Assembly (NCBI GenBank): GCA_013399875.1
Contig: VXAZ01000388.1
Span: 62,001-126,000 of the forward strand
Source of the DNA: Gymnorhina tibicen
Taxonomy: Eukaryota > Chordata > Aves > Passeriformes > Artamidae
Length of the DNA: 64,000 bases
Direction: 5' to 3'
The notes beneath the pieces were generated by a model. That model saw only the letters and a list, made by a program, of their open reading frames with translations, was not told the origin of the DNA and did not search any database. Positions 36,101-47,500 of the stretch are shown here, piece by piece. The position numbers were made by a program, and so were the translations under genes. Within the stretch, counting starts at the first letter, position 1; each line of letters opens with the position of its first letter.

Positions 36101-39100
36101 ATGAAAGAGTAATGAGAGCCCACTTCTGCAAGTGCCATGATTTGATAAGAATTAAAAGGCAAAGGAAACTCAAAAGATTCAAGATCTAGGTTCTCTGTTC
36201 CAAACATGGTCAATGGCCTCAATCTGCTGGAGCAGAGGTACAAGCTCTGTTTCACCTTTCCTGCAATAAACTACTTCCCAGCCATGTCAGCTCTCCAGGT
36301 TTGATCGCTGCTGCAGAAGAGAGGCAGAGAAAAACCTGCAGATAGGCATCAGGACACCATTGTGCTCCCTTACTCTCTTTACATCCCACATATTCACACC
36401 AAACACAACCTCCCCCACCTCCAATACATGCTACTTTCTGCAGAAAGGTGATTTAACTCCCCACTGAAGGAGAACATACATTCTGTGAGAGAGGTGGTGA
36501 TGGAGAGGTTTGGGATTCTCCCCCAGATGCCACCCAGCAAAGTGAGACAACAAAGAAGAGATTGCACAGGACAGCAGCAGGAAAGGCTGTGACACATCAG
36601 CTCCCTGAAAGATAAACCCAAAGGCTCAGTTCCCAGATACAGCCTCCGAAACCTGTGAAATCTTAATTTAGAGGAAGAAGTGGCATGAAAAGACGTGAGT
36701 CAGAATGACTCTGTAGGACCAAAAAGGGTGAGAAATGGATTTATGGATGCCCACAGAAGAGATGCTCCTTCCAGAAAAAACATTTGCAGAAGCAACAAGG
36801 GACAAGGATGATTCTCCAAGACTGGGATGAGCCCAGGCCTGGACCACATGACAGCAGAGCATCACTCAGTCCCTTTTCCTTCTTCAATGGTAAGGGCGAT
36901 CCTCTCCCAGATTCTGGCTCTATTGGGTGCCCACAGGAGATCCAGGATGCCACCACACTCCCCTTCACCTTTCTGTAGGCATTTCTGCTCCTTTCCCATC
37001 GTCCAAGTGACCTGAAAGCAAATTCTAGCCTCATGTACCTAAAATCTGTGGCTGACCACATATCTGAAAAGCAACAGCAAAAGAGCTTTTTCCATTTCTC
37101 TGGGCAAACACAGCCCTGCCTACTGCAGCTCTCCCACCATGCAAGTGTCAGAAATCCTCATGACAAAAACCCATTTCTTGCTAATTGCTCTGTGTAAAAA
37201 CATTTCTCTGCTGCAGCTCATCTTCTGCACTCCAAGGCAGAGGTCTTTGCAGTTCAGCAATTTTCAGACACAGACCCATCATTTTATCAAGCCAGCTGAA
37301 AACCAGAAACCTGACCCAAAAGCCACCCACACCAAGTCCAGGTGAGAACAGCCGGCCTGCATCACCTGTGGTCAACTTTGTCCCCATCCCAGAGGCTCCT
37401 TGCAGGGATCTAGGGAATGAGAGCACTAACAAGATTAGGGAATCAGCAATTTATCAGATTATGGAAGCTAGAGCTAGACTGAGGGGTATGGGGATACCCC
37501 TGGGAGCTGCGGCCTCCAGCCAGTGTCACGCTCAATCACGATCAGTACCGCTGCAAAGCTGTTCTTCAGCGACGCATCGTCCTCCTGGAGAGCCTCTGCT
37601 ACCTCAGGTCCCCTACAATCACAGCCTGTCCCCTTCACGCAACCTCTCGTCCTAGGGGGACGCCTCCAAACCCTCACCATCACCTCTCCAAGCCTCCAAT
37701 TATCCCCCTCTTGGCCACCGGTGCAGAAGGAAAACCTGGGGAAGAGCTTTCCCTCACCTCTGCAACTCCTACAGACAAACTGACTAAAGAAAGGGCTTCA
37801 AAGCTTTCAAAAGCAGTTATTCTACTTCCGTAGTCTGGTGAGATTGCTTCTTTTTCCTTAAAAAAATAAACCCATCCCACCTCCTGCTACCCCAGGAGAC
37901 ATTTCCAAACACCAAAATAATCTAGCTGGAAGTTCCACAAAATCTATCTCAATACCCAAAAACATCACCCATAAAGACTCAAGTAAAACAATACAGAAAC
38001 AAAAACCATGAAGAGATTGCAAAGAGACAAGAAGCAAACCCCTGAGCCTTCAGCATCCCACGGGTGAGAATGTATCTTGAAAACTGAGGCCCTGGGTGAC
38101 TGATTCCCTGGGGTTTTACGTGTAGCCGCTGCCCCGCTCCGCACGCTGCGTTATGAGCACGGGGTTCTGCAGCTGCTGTGTCAGGACCAGAGCACTGATC
38201 TCATGCTTTGCTGGCAATGAGAAATTGCAAGGATTGAATTTTAACAAGCTGGAGACTGAAGTTTTGCTCTACATCATGCTAGCGCTGGGGTTCAGTGCCT
38301 GGTGTTACAGTGATGTACTTGAAGCACAGAGAGGGGCAGGGACCACTCAAGGAAAGGTGTTTGCACCCCAAGGCTGGGCAAGGAGCCCCTGCTCAAGGCT
38401 GTAAAGCCTCTTTTGGCATCTCAGAGAATTCCATATTCAGCCCCAGAGAACACCAAGTCCACTGATGTATCTGGAGGAACAAAGAATAAGAAATGAAAAG
38501 GACAAACTGTCCTTTTGCATGACACGCAGCCCCACCGCTGATTATCTGAGAGTGCCTGAACCCAACCCACAAAATCATACTTAATCTTCCCCAATTTGAG
38601 ACTGGGACTTATTTCTACATCCCTCTCCCCACCTGCAAATCTAACACCATTTTCATGGTTATACTTCAAACTGGGGAGTCAAAAGCCCTGGATTAAGCCC
38701 TCCTTTAACTTCAGTTTACTTGAGCTTACTCATCCTTAAGAGCTTCATTATAACTCCCCTGGACAAAGCCTAAAGCAATGATAATCTAAATATTATGCTA
38801 ACCATGCCAGTTGAGGCTTTTGAATAGGAAAGTTCCAGAAAAGATATTTAAATTAACATCTTCAAAGACTAAGATGTAGCAGGGACCTGGAGTGTTACCG
38901 GCAGCCAGCTCCCTGCGTCTAAAGCAACCATGGGAACATGGCTAAGCACAGATTTATTTCCCAGCACAGGCAATTGTTTTAGAGCCTGAAACTAGTTGCT
39001 CCCTGAACTACGCAGGACAAAGGGAAACAAAGTAGGAAATTATTAGAAAGAGTAATAGTACAGCAAGACCTTGATCTTCTGATAAGCATGGTACAAAAAT

Positions 39101-39639
39101 GCTCCTGATACCCAACTGGGCAGCAGTATCCAAATTCCTCAGGCTTCTTTACAGTATCAGCTCTCCAGCTCTGGAAGAACAAATAGCAGGGAAGATTTCT
39201 GAAGAGATGAAAATGGTACATTTTCAACAGCCTGAGATGATTACTCACAAAATAGCAACAGCACAGAGGTAACTGATTGCCTCCCGGGCAAAAGTCAAAG
39301 TCTTTGCATTGTAGCTATGAAAGGATACTGAGATCAAAGGGAAAAAGAGAAAACTCTATTTCAGGCTGTCATGAGCAGAAAGGTCCTCCTGGCCCCTTGG
39401 CATCACCACATACCAAGATACAACTGAAATCTTTCTTACGCTGCACATACCCGAGATAACTGCGCAGCAAGGAGCAACCCTTTATTCCAGGAGCAGGGTG
39501 CAGCTCCTGCCCCATTCCCAGCTGAATTTTGGCAGCATCCATTGCAAACACCACCAATCCTCACCGCCACAGGCCAGGACTCGGCAATCACGGTGTGCCA
39601 CCACCTCCCTGAAATCAGAAGTGAGATAAGCCAAACGCT

Positions 39640-39720
39640 GAGCAAGGTGTTATTAATAACACTTAGCAATTGATTGCGTGTTACATCTTCAAGCACTTTA
39701 CCAACGTTAATTAATTAAGG
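39640..39720. promoter_or_regulatory. Palindromic homeodomain/HNF1-like site cluster
   Basis: A perfect 16-bp palindrome, GTGTTATTAATAACAC, occupies 39647-39662, and a perfect 12-bp palindrome, TTAATTAATTAA, occupies 39707-39718, with a CAATTGATTG string between them. These are homeodomain-type cores; the first resembles but does not match the HNF1 spacing. Candidate regulatory element without functional proof. Confidence 0.25.
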
Positions 39721-40639
39721 TGTTTTCCATTTAATGTGGGAAGGAGACTAAAGCAAAAACATGAGGCTGAACGGACCAAATGCCTGATGCAGCATGGCAA
39801 GTCATCACCAGACTTCAGATTTCCACACAGATGTTGCTTTTAACCAAACTACTGAAAATACAGGTGTAGGTTGGGCAAAGCCATGAAGCCAAAAGCCCAG
39901 AGGTGCAGCCAGCACGGACAGGGGTCACAGCTAAGCACGGACCTGCCACAGCAATGCTCTGCTGCATCCCCCCCTCATCACCAGCATCCCACCCCGGACC
40001 ACTGGGCACATCTCCTGCTCACAATCAATTCAACCAATACTAATTCAAACAAGGATTCCAACACGAGGGTGCTGACACACGGCTGCAGAGATGTTACCGA
40101 GCGCTGCCTGTTATTGCTGTGCTAAGAGCTGGGGACATGAAGTATTGATTTCCACACTGATCTGCATCCAAGTTTAGACAGAGGCTGCAGCCAAAATACT
40201 TCTCCCAGCAAACTCACCAGTTAAAAGAGACTTGTCAGCGCTGAGAGGTTTGAATGATTAACACTCAGGGTAAGGACTGTAACAATGTACAAGTTCCATT
40301 CCTGCCTACCTACGCACACCCACCATCCTGCTCTCCCCTCTTTGCTGAATTCTTCCAATTTTGTTTAAAATTACAGAAAAGAGGCCCTTGAAACATACCT
40401 TGCCATGGCAAAAATAGCACATTGTAGCAGAGAAAAGTCTCAGAATGCCCAAAATGGGCAGAGTTATTACCTCCAGCTGTCTTAAGCTGCACCATAATTA
40501 CACAAATAACACATCTGACAAACTCCGTATTAATTAACAACTAAGCATGGCACAGAGACACACATTCACCTCCTTCCACACGACTTGGGACTGACCCGGA
40601 GCAGCTGCCTGCAGCACTGTGATCGTGAGCTCCTTCCCA

Positions 40640-40856
40640 CCACATGGAAGAAATTCTTCCCTGTGAGGGTGGGGAGGCCCTGGCACAGGGTGCCCAAAGC
40701 AGCTGTGACTGCCCCATCCCTGGAAGTGTCCAAGGCCAGGTTGGATGGGACTTGGAGCAACCTGGGACAGTGGAAGGGTCCCTGCCCATGGCAGGGGGTG
40801 GGACTGGATGATATTTAAAGTCCCTTCCAAGCCAAACCATTCTGGGATTCTTTAAG
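40640..40856 (+). mobile_element. CR1 LINE 3' fragment
   Basis: A well-preserved plus-strand CR1 3' end: AAATTCTTCCCTGTGAGGGT, GGAGGCCCTGGCACAGGGTG, CCTGGAAGTGTCCAAGGCC, GGAGCAACCTGGGACAGTGG, CCATGGCAGGGGGTGG and CCCTTCCAAGCCAAACCATT, ending ATTCTTTA. It closely parallels the copy at 52.86 kb, so both probably belong to one young subfamily. Truncated to about 215 bp; non-coding. Confidence 0.92.
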
Positions 40857-42423
40857 CAGAGGAACCTGATGATTCCACTATGTGCTTCTCCTCCCGGACC
40901 AAAGCAGACCCCACCTGCCACCTGAGCACCACCAGCACACCCCAAATCTGCACTTGCAGGCTGCCACCCTATTCCCCATCCTCCTGCCTGCCTTTAATAT
41001 ATTTGCATAAATCAAACAGCTTGGCAGCCCTCCTACTTAGGAGACACACAACAGCAGAGCTATTCAGAGATTCTTGTTTTCACCCCATCCTTCTGAACGT
41101 CGTCTCAGAATCCTTGAGGAAAAGCATACGGCTCACTATGGATATCTTGGGCCTGTCTACACAAACACAGAGTGATGTAGGAGAGCATTTATCCCAGCAT
41201 ATAAACAATAGTACCAAACTTTAGGGAGGAAACACAAAGCAGAGTGAACCTACTCGGTGGGGTTTGTGGAGATCAAGTACTCTCCCCCTTTTCCTTGCTA
41301 AGCATGGCAGACAAAACACTCCTCAGATATAATTTTACACTTAACTGATTGGCTTCTGTTACGACACCAGTGGTACAGGGCTGGATATATCACAATTTTA
41401 ATAACAGCTTATTAAATTAATGGAGAAAGACAAAGACTCATCCAAAGCCACAAGGCCATGGAGTCACACCTCGCTGGGGAAGCGTCCTTTCTCCTAACTC
41501 CTAGTCATCAGCATGCTGAGCCAAATTTCCCACCTTAAAGAGTGGGAAAGATGGACCAAACCCTCCAGCAACTTCAGCAGTTGCTGTACATACCACTCTC
41601 CCACCCAGCTGAAGGTGGAGCTACTCTTTTCCACCCGTCACAGGGACCCCACAACTCCAAAGCACATGTAATCAGAATTATTAAGCAGAAACACGCAGGC
41701 TTTGGGGAACAGAGTGCATTTCTTTGGCACCTTTACAGGGTACCAACTGTTTTCCAGCATGCTGATAGCAAAGGAACACAAAGAGGAGTTTTTTCATCAC
41801 TCAACAGATTAGAAAACCTCTGAAGAAAACAAAAAAAAAGCCCTAACCCTCACAGAACCACACACCCCCCTGTCCCTTGCCAGGACACACTGCAGAAACG
41901 TGCATCTCCCCAGAAGTGTCCTGGCGAGGAAATGAAACTAAACACGGAACACGCAAACAGAAATCAGTGTCAGCATGAGAAGCCAAAGGATTTTACCTGC
42001 TTTCCTGGCTGGAAGCCTGCATTTCCACATGCATGCCCTGTACAGTGTGTCACCATCTGCATTCCTGATGCCCCTGCTCCGCAGGGGAGGATGGAGGCTG
42101 GCATCCTCCTTCTGCCCTTTCAGCAGATTTTTATAAAAGCAAGAGCCTCAGTAGCCTGGCTGTGGTGTACAGCAGAGTGTGCCCAACAGGCACCTCTGCA
42201 CAGCAGTTCAGAAAATCCCTGGCAACACAGGTAACTTCACTTCCTACATCCCCACAGCCACCAGGAAGCTCAGCTGGGTAAGTGGAATTCACACCCCACA
42301 CCCCCGCTACCAAAACAGTGAAATACAAGCTGGATGGAATAAATCCACTAATTAATCCCTCTAAATCAGTTTGCATTAATGCCACGAACAACAACACACC
42401 GGCGATGCAATCGCATCAGTTCC
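40857..42423. other. Non-coding stretch, nothing recognised
   Basis: No open frame exceeds 114 codons (40880-41224, plus, beginning at the CR1 edge). A single octamer ATTTGCAT is at 41001-41008. No repeats or CpG clustering are seen. Confidence 0.6.
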
Positions 42424-42510
42424 AACCATGGCAGGGGGGTTGAAACAAGATGATCTTTAACATCCTTTACAACCCAAAGTGTTCTATGATTCTGTAATTC
42501 CATGATTACA
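42424..42510 (+). mobile_element. CR1 LINE 3' terminal stub
   Basis: A short plus-strand tail: CCATGGCAGGGGGGTTG, GATGATCTTTAACATCC, TTTACAACCCAAAGTG, then octamer-like repeats TTCTATGA, TTCTGTAA and TTCCATGA. Three tail units are recognisable, more than in most copies here. About 85 bp remain. Confidence 0.85.
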
Positions 42511-42787
42511 TCCTGCCGGCAGCAACTATGCCCCGCCAAACGCTACGCTATGCTACCTTTGAAAAGCTTCACCAAAACGCTGCTGTTATTTAAAATAGTG
42601 CCGAACCACCCTACCAAGAGATACAGTAAATAAGTAACGAGTAAATAACAGCTACTGACGTTTTTATCGCACAGGTGTAAATTCAGTTATCGGGAAAGGG
42701 AAGGGCTCGCACTATTTTTGTTCTGACACCAAGGCTGCTCAGGGTAAATTGTCATGCAAGCCTGTAATTATTTGGGAAATAGAAACG

Positions 42788-42819
42788 TTCAAATACAAAA
42801 GTATTCAAATACAAACGTA
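42788..42819. repeat. 16-bp tandem duplication
   Basis: Two adjacent 16-base units (42788-42803 and 42804-42819) differ at a single position. The sequence is AT-rich and lies just left of the CpG island. Confidence 0.85.
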
Positions 42820-43155
42820 TCAGTGATGGCAACACACTTTGATTAGCAGGAAACTGAATTTCAGCTTGGCGAGAGCACCACCAGTACCACAGGAGCGATT
42901 CGGACTCAGTTCCTTAACCTTCACACAAAGTCTCTTCCCGCTCCCCCTGCACCCCATTTTCCAGCTCGGCCCCGAGGCACGGAGACAACTTTTCAGGGAT
43001 GTGGGGGGCAGAGGGGGTGTGTGCATCGCACAGGGGCTGTCCGAGCCTACCCCCGACCGTGCCGGGGGTGCCGGGTGTTCGGGGTGGGCTCCGGCCGCCG
43101 TGCGCGGACCGAGCCCCGCAGCCCCGAGCCCCGGGCCGGGCCGGGCCGAGCGCGG

Positions 43156-43607
43156 NNNNNNNNNNNNNNNNNNNNNNNNNNNNNNNNNNNNNNNNNNNNN
43201 NNNNNNNNNNNNNNNNNNNNNNNNNNNNNNNNNNNNNNNNNNNNNNNNNNNNNNNNNNNNNNNNNNNNNNNNNNNNNNNNNNNNNNNNNNNNNNNNNNNN
43301 NNNNNNNNNNNNNNNNNNNNNNNNNNNNNNNNNNNNNNNNNNNNNNNNNNNNNNNNNNNNNNNNNNNNNNNNNNNNNNNNNNNNNNNNNNNNNNNNNNNN
43401 NNNNNNNNNNNNNNNNNNNNNNNNNNNNNNNNNNNNNNNNNNNNNNNNNNNNNNNNNNNNNNNNNNNNNNNNNNNNNNNNNNNNNNNNNNNNNNNNNNNN
43501 NNNNNNNNNNNNNNNNNNNNNNNNNNNNNNNNNNNNNNNNNNNNNNNNNNNNNNNNNNNNNNNNNNNNNNNNNNNNNNNNNNNNNNNNNNNNNNNNNNNN
43601 NNNNNNN
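43156..43607. other. Assembly gap (452 N)
   Basis: A run of 452 unknown bases inside the CpG island. It is bordered on the left by CCGGGCC repeats and on the right by a G-rich minisatellite, sequence types that commonly fail in sequencing and assembly. The true length may differ from 452. Any open frame crossing this gap is meaningless. Confidence 1.
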
Positions 43608-43775
43608 TTGCAAGGGGGGACAAAGGGGGAGGGGGCTATGCAAGGGAGTGTGCAGAGGGGAGGGGGCTGTGCAAGGGAGCGCAAAGGGGAGAGGGGTTCT
43701 GCAAGGGGGTGTGCAAAGGAAAGCAGGAGGGGCTGTGCAGAGGGGGCACAAGGGGGAACAGGTTGTGCGGGGGGG
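43608..43775 (+). repeat. G-rich minisatellite, unit about 30 bp
   Basis: About five imperfect units of roughly 30 bases are visible. Each has a TGCAAGGG-type start, an AGTGTGCA or GCGCAAAG middle and a run of four or five G before the next CTGTGC. Unit length varies from about 28 to 35 bp. The array is cut on its left by the gap, so more units are likely missing. Repeated G runs give strong G-quadruplex potential on the plus strand. Confidence 0.85.
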
Positions 43776-44011
43776 TGGGGGTACCCCCTACCTGTTGCCC
43801 CCCCCGGCAGCCCGGGCAGGGCCGCGACGGAGGCGATCGCGGCTCGGCCGAGGGCATCCGCGGTGGGTGCGCGGTGGGTGCGCGGCTGCGGCGGGGCGGG
43901 GCCCTCCCCTCTCGTGCGGGGCGGGCCAACGGGGGGACCCTGCGGCGCCCGCGCCGCGCTGAGAGCGAGACCCCCCCGCAGCCCCCCAGGAAGTTCAGGG
44001 GTGCTGCGAGG

Positions 44012-44028
44012 ATGCTGCAGTGCTCGCG
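44012..44028 (+). other. Possible end of a first exon with splice donor
   Basis: GCTCGCG/GTGAGC at 44022-44034 is a good match to the vertebrate donor consensus. An ATG at 44012-44014 with A at -3 opens a frame of five full codons before the donor. It sits at the right edge of the CpG island where a first exon would end. No partner exon was found downstream, so it may equally be an untranslated exon or chance. Confidence 0.2.
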
Positions 44029-44289
44029 GTGAGCTCAAAATGCCACTAAAGAGCCGTTCTGCTAACTGCGTTCGGGTTCACCCTGAGAGTGGCCGTGCCC
44101 AGCAGCTGCCTACAGCAGGTGAAGGAAAATGGGCTCCAAAAATCCCCCGGAAAGATTTTGGGGCGGGGGAAAGAGCCACCTGAGCGCTGTCACCACTGCA
44201 GCAGTACTAGTGCGAGAGCTCTTAGGCTGGCGGTTTGTGTGGCACGAACCCAGGGTGAAAAATCGAGAATTATTGGTATCATCCATTCG

Positions 44290-44314
44290 CTGGCGACTGC
44301 TAGAGGGAGCGCGG
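44290..44314 (+). promoter_or_regulatory. CTCF-like motif beside the CpG island
   Basis: The core at 44296-44309 (CTGCTAGAGGGAGC) agrees with the CTCF core CCASYAGRKGGCRS at most positions, with disfavoured bases at the second position and at the C after GGG. It lies about 260 bp right of the CpG island, a common place for CTCF. Binding is not established. Confidence 0.25.
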
Positions 44315-44447
44315 ATGTTTCCCTGTGCCTTATCCATCCCTCAGAGGGATCCACTTGTGTGTTTGCCAGGGCTGCAGCAAGCCTGCAGAGCTGCCACCCT
44401 GCCCGTGGCAGCCGTGCAGATGGCTCCATCCTCACTGAAGTGAAATT

Positions 44448-44565
44448 ATAGAGTCACAGAGTGATTTGCGTTGGATAAGACCTTAAAGACAGTCTCATTC
44501 CAATATCCTGCCAGGGGCAGGGACACCTTCCACTACACCAGGTTGCTCCAAGCCCCATAGATAGG
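44448..44565 (-). mobile_element. CR1 LINE 3' fragment
   Basis: A minus-strand CR1 in reverse complement: tail GAGTCACAGAGTGA, GATAAGACCTTAAAGACAG, CCAGGGGCAGGGACACCTTC and CACTACACCAGGTTGCTCC, ending in CAAGCCCCAT. About 115 bp remain. It is the first transposon fragment to the right of the CpG island. Confidence 0.88.
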
Positions 44566-47500
44566 GATGCTTTGGAGACCATGGCCCGCATGGCTGTACC
44601 TCCCCAATCCATCCCTGCATCCCAAACCTGCAGGCAGCTGTGCTGTGAGTTGTCACCTGAGCCACCCGTACCTGGAAAAGTTCACAAATGGGTTTAGGAA
44701 CTGGGCAGGAGCCCCCATGGCAGTGGGGTGGGAGCCTCACAGAAACAGGAGCGGGTGTGGGAAGCACAGTGAGGAGCCGGGACAGTGAGCAAGGACTCTT
44801 GCTAAGGGGAAAGTCAGAGAAAATCATGAGCCGTAAGGAAAGGGGGGAAAACAGCCCTGCACAATTTGCTAAACCCTCCGATATTTGCCTAAATTCAGGC
44901 TTTTGGCTGAACAAGCGGAGAATTTGGGGCAGTTCTTTGAACTTCAGGGTGTCCCTCTGCAGCACCACTGGCACTGCAGAGCCCTGATTCAAAATGCCTT
45001 AAAAAGGATAGAAAAGGGCTCCCGTTCTTGAGAGCTGCAGGGATGGCTCCAGGAGAGGCTTGAGGTGAGGTAAAGCAGGAGCACATCACCATCCCACACA
45101 TCCAGGGACGCGGTGATGGCCTCTGCAGGAGCAGAGGGTTTGGTGTGCAGAGTCCCCAGGCAGCTTATGGGGACAGAAATGGGGTAAATCTGCTGTGTCA
45201 ATCTGCTGAAAAACATCAACAAGAGCAGCCTGGATCCCCCAAAACCTCAGGTCTGATCCGGATCCTGGGTACAACCAGCTCTCCAAGAGTCAAAAGGATC
45301 AAGTCCTTGTCAAGTGGCATCTAGACCTTACATCCATCTGGATCAATCCATCTGGATATTGTAAAACAGAGAAAATTTATTTATTCATTTATTCAGTGAA
45401 ATGGTACAATGGCTTTTGCAAGGGACACTTATTTCTGACTGGGGGTTTCCAGCAGTGTCTGCAACCCAGCCTGGGTGCTGGGCCAGGGCACTCAGAATAT
45501 CAGTGGAAAGGTCTGTTTTCCTTAATGAATTCCCAGAGGGCCAACAAACAACCCGCAAGGAGAATAAGTGCAATTTTTGAAATTCTTTCTCCATCATCTC
45601 TGCAGCCATCCCTGAATGAGATATAGTTCTTTAAGTATATAAAGAAACTGAATTCTAATCAAGATAAATGCCCAGTTTCATACCTAATCTGCATGAGTAT
45701 GCACTGCAAACTGTGTTTGCAAATGAGAGAATTATGTATGTAACCAGATAACCTGAGCGTGCAATCCCAGTACCGTATATGCAAAACTTACTCATTGCAC
45801 TTGAATAAAAGTAAAGCTTCAGCAAAAAGGAACTTGGCTTTAAAGTACCGGCACATTATTTTTATCATAAAAAAATCAGGTTAAAGCTGATTTGAACCTT
45901 CCAAGAACACATTTAGCTGCTGAGACAAATTCCAAATGATGTTTCTTACTCAATCTAACCTTAATAATAGACTGGTTGAGTTGCTGCACTGTCAGAGCTG
46001 GATTTTTTTAAATGTACTGATGAAGAGAATTTCTACGTTAGCACGTGATTATTTAAAAAATGTGTCCTAAAGTTGGCTGTGGCTTCATGGGTAAATTAAA
46101 AACCTCACTTTAAAAACTTTCCTTACTTTCAAGTCCTCCTGAAATCCCCTCAAGATATCTTGGAAGATTTTCTCCCCTTTCCCATGCCTCCTCTTATCCT
46201 TACTGGGGAACAGCTGGATCTATTAAAATTGATTTTGATCTCTCAGAGCAGAATTTGCTTTCTCTGAGATTCCGCCTGGAAGGAGCACAGAGTGTCACAG
46301 CAATCCAGCAATAAGAGCCAGAGGAAAAGGCACAAGGATGGGACATTCCCAACCCAGCTGGGTTGTACCAGCTCCCAGTCAGAAGGCCAAGCCTTTGCTG
46401 GAAACCTCAAAATTGGGATGAAATGAAACTTTAGGAAATGAATTGTGCCTCATTCCCTTTCTCCCATTAGTTTTAAATTAAGAAAAAATGGAAATTAAAA
46501 GCTAATTTAAGTCCCCAAATTAGAAACATATTATTGCCCAAAATTGCTTTGATGATTTTTTAAAACTTTTATTATTTTTTATTCCAGCTTTTACCAGGAG
46601 GTTGACAGCTCTGCAGGGAGTCTGTGTCCCCAAGGGATGGGAGTCCCTGGCTGTGTAGATGAGGCATAAAGAGATTGGGAATATTTCCTAAGGACATAAG
46701 GGAAACCTGAGTCTATGCCAGTAAGTCACAAATCTTCATTCAACCTTACTACACTGAGCATCTGTTCAGGTGCTGCAAGGGGAGCCTTGAAAACCTGGAA
46801 AACACCCTCAGTCTTGGGCAACATATTCTAATAGTGTCATCACATCCAGGAAGGCTATTCCTCAAGACTATGTCAATGGAATAAACATGGATGGAGGAAG
46901 ATTTGAGAGTTCTATTCTTCATTTTTGCTCTTGTTGCAACGTAAGGAGTGAAGTAAAGGGAATATGAGAAGATTTAGAAGATGAAAAAGGGCTGAGAAGC
47001 ACATGAGTACCATTCAGGCCTTCCAAACCCTTTAATTTGCTATTCAGATTACCACTTTTTATAGTTTAATATGTACAATATGCAAAGGAACCAGTTTAAC
47101 TAAATGGGAAAAGCCTTCTGTGTTAAGGTTGAACGTAATCTAATAGGGCCCTTTGACTTGATTCAATTAAAGCCTTCTTTTTCCAATTAAATAATCATCC
47201 AGAATTTAATAAAAATGAATTTCCATGTGTCATCCTGCAGAATGATGACCTCTGTGATGGGGAAGGCTTATGTAAATTCTGCTGATCGCTTTTTATCTGC
47301 CTCTGCCTCACTTCCTCCAAAAAAATTGCCTTCTGTCTGTATATTTACATTAATTTCTCATCTGCTCCATGTATCTCTGTTTGCAGGAACAATTCCCAGC
47401 TGAAAGGGCTGTGAGTATCACCAGCTTCTGTCAGCACATGCTCGAAAACAGACCTTCTGTGATGGGAAAAAGATCTCCAAAGCGGGATTTTTGATCCGTG

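Larger units (their letters stand above)
29717..40639. other. Long non-coding stretch with CpG cluster and regulatory-looking islands
   Basis: About 10.9 kb without a recognised transposon. The longest open frames are 160 codons (34880-35362, minus) and 156 codons (37185-37655, plus), without domains. Listed separately are a CpG cluster (30640-30800), a triple GATA site (33150-33196) and a palindromic AT-rich cluster (39640-39720). Single octamers lie at 31027-31034 and 34721-34728. A 12- to 13-base A run ends at about 33488. Confidence 0.5.
43000..44035 (+). promoter_or_regulatory. CpG island, probable promoter, interrupted by assembly gap
   Basis: GC- and CpG-dense sequence flanks the gap on both sides (43060-43155 and 43795-43990), sharply different from the surroundings. 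It has a GC box GGGGCGGGGC at 43893-43902, a doubled 11-bp GCGGTGGGTGC unit near 43860-43881, and CCGGGCCGGG runs next to the gap. No TATA box is seen, as is usual for CpG-island promoters. A splice-donor-like CGCG/GTGAGC at 44028/44029 suggests transcription to the right, but leftward or bidirectional firing is equally possible. The associated gene cannot be named from this window. Confidence 0.65.

Noticed and set aside
38920..38945. GCAACCATGGGAAC as an RFX X-box
   Set aside because: The half-sites are in the wrong relative orientation for the X-box palindrome.
42820..44183. Very long open frames (up to about 400 codons) on both strands across the CpG island
   Set aside because: They run through the 452-N gap, which is not real sequence, and the rest is repetitive Gly/Arg/Cys or Pro-rich translation of the G-rich minisatellite and CpG-rich DNA.
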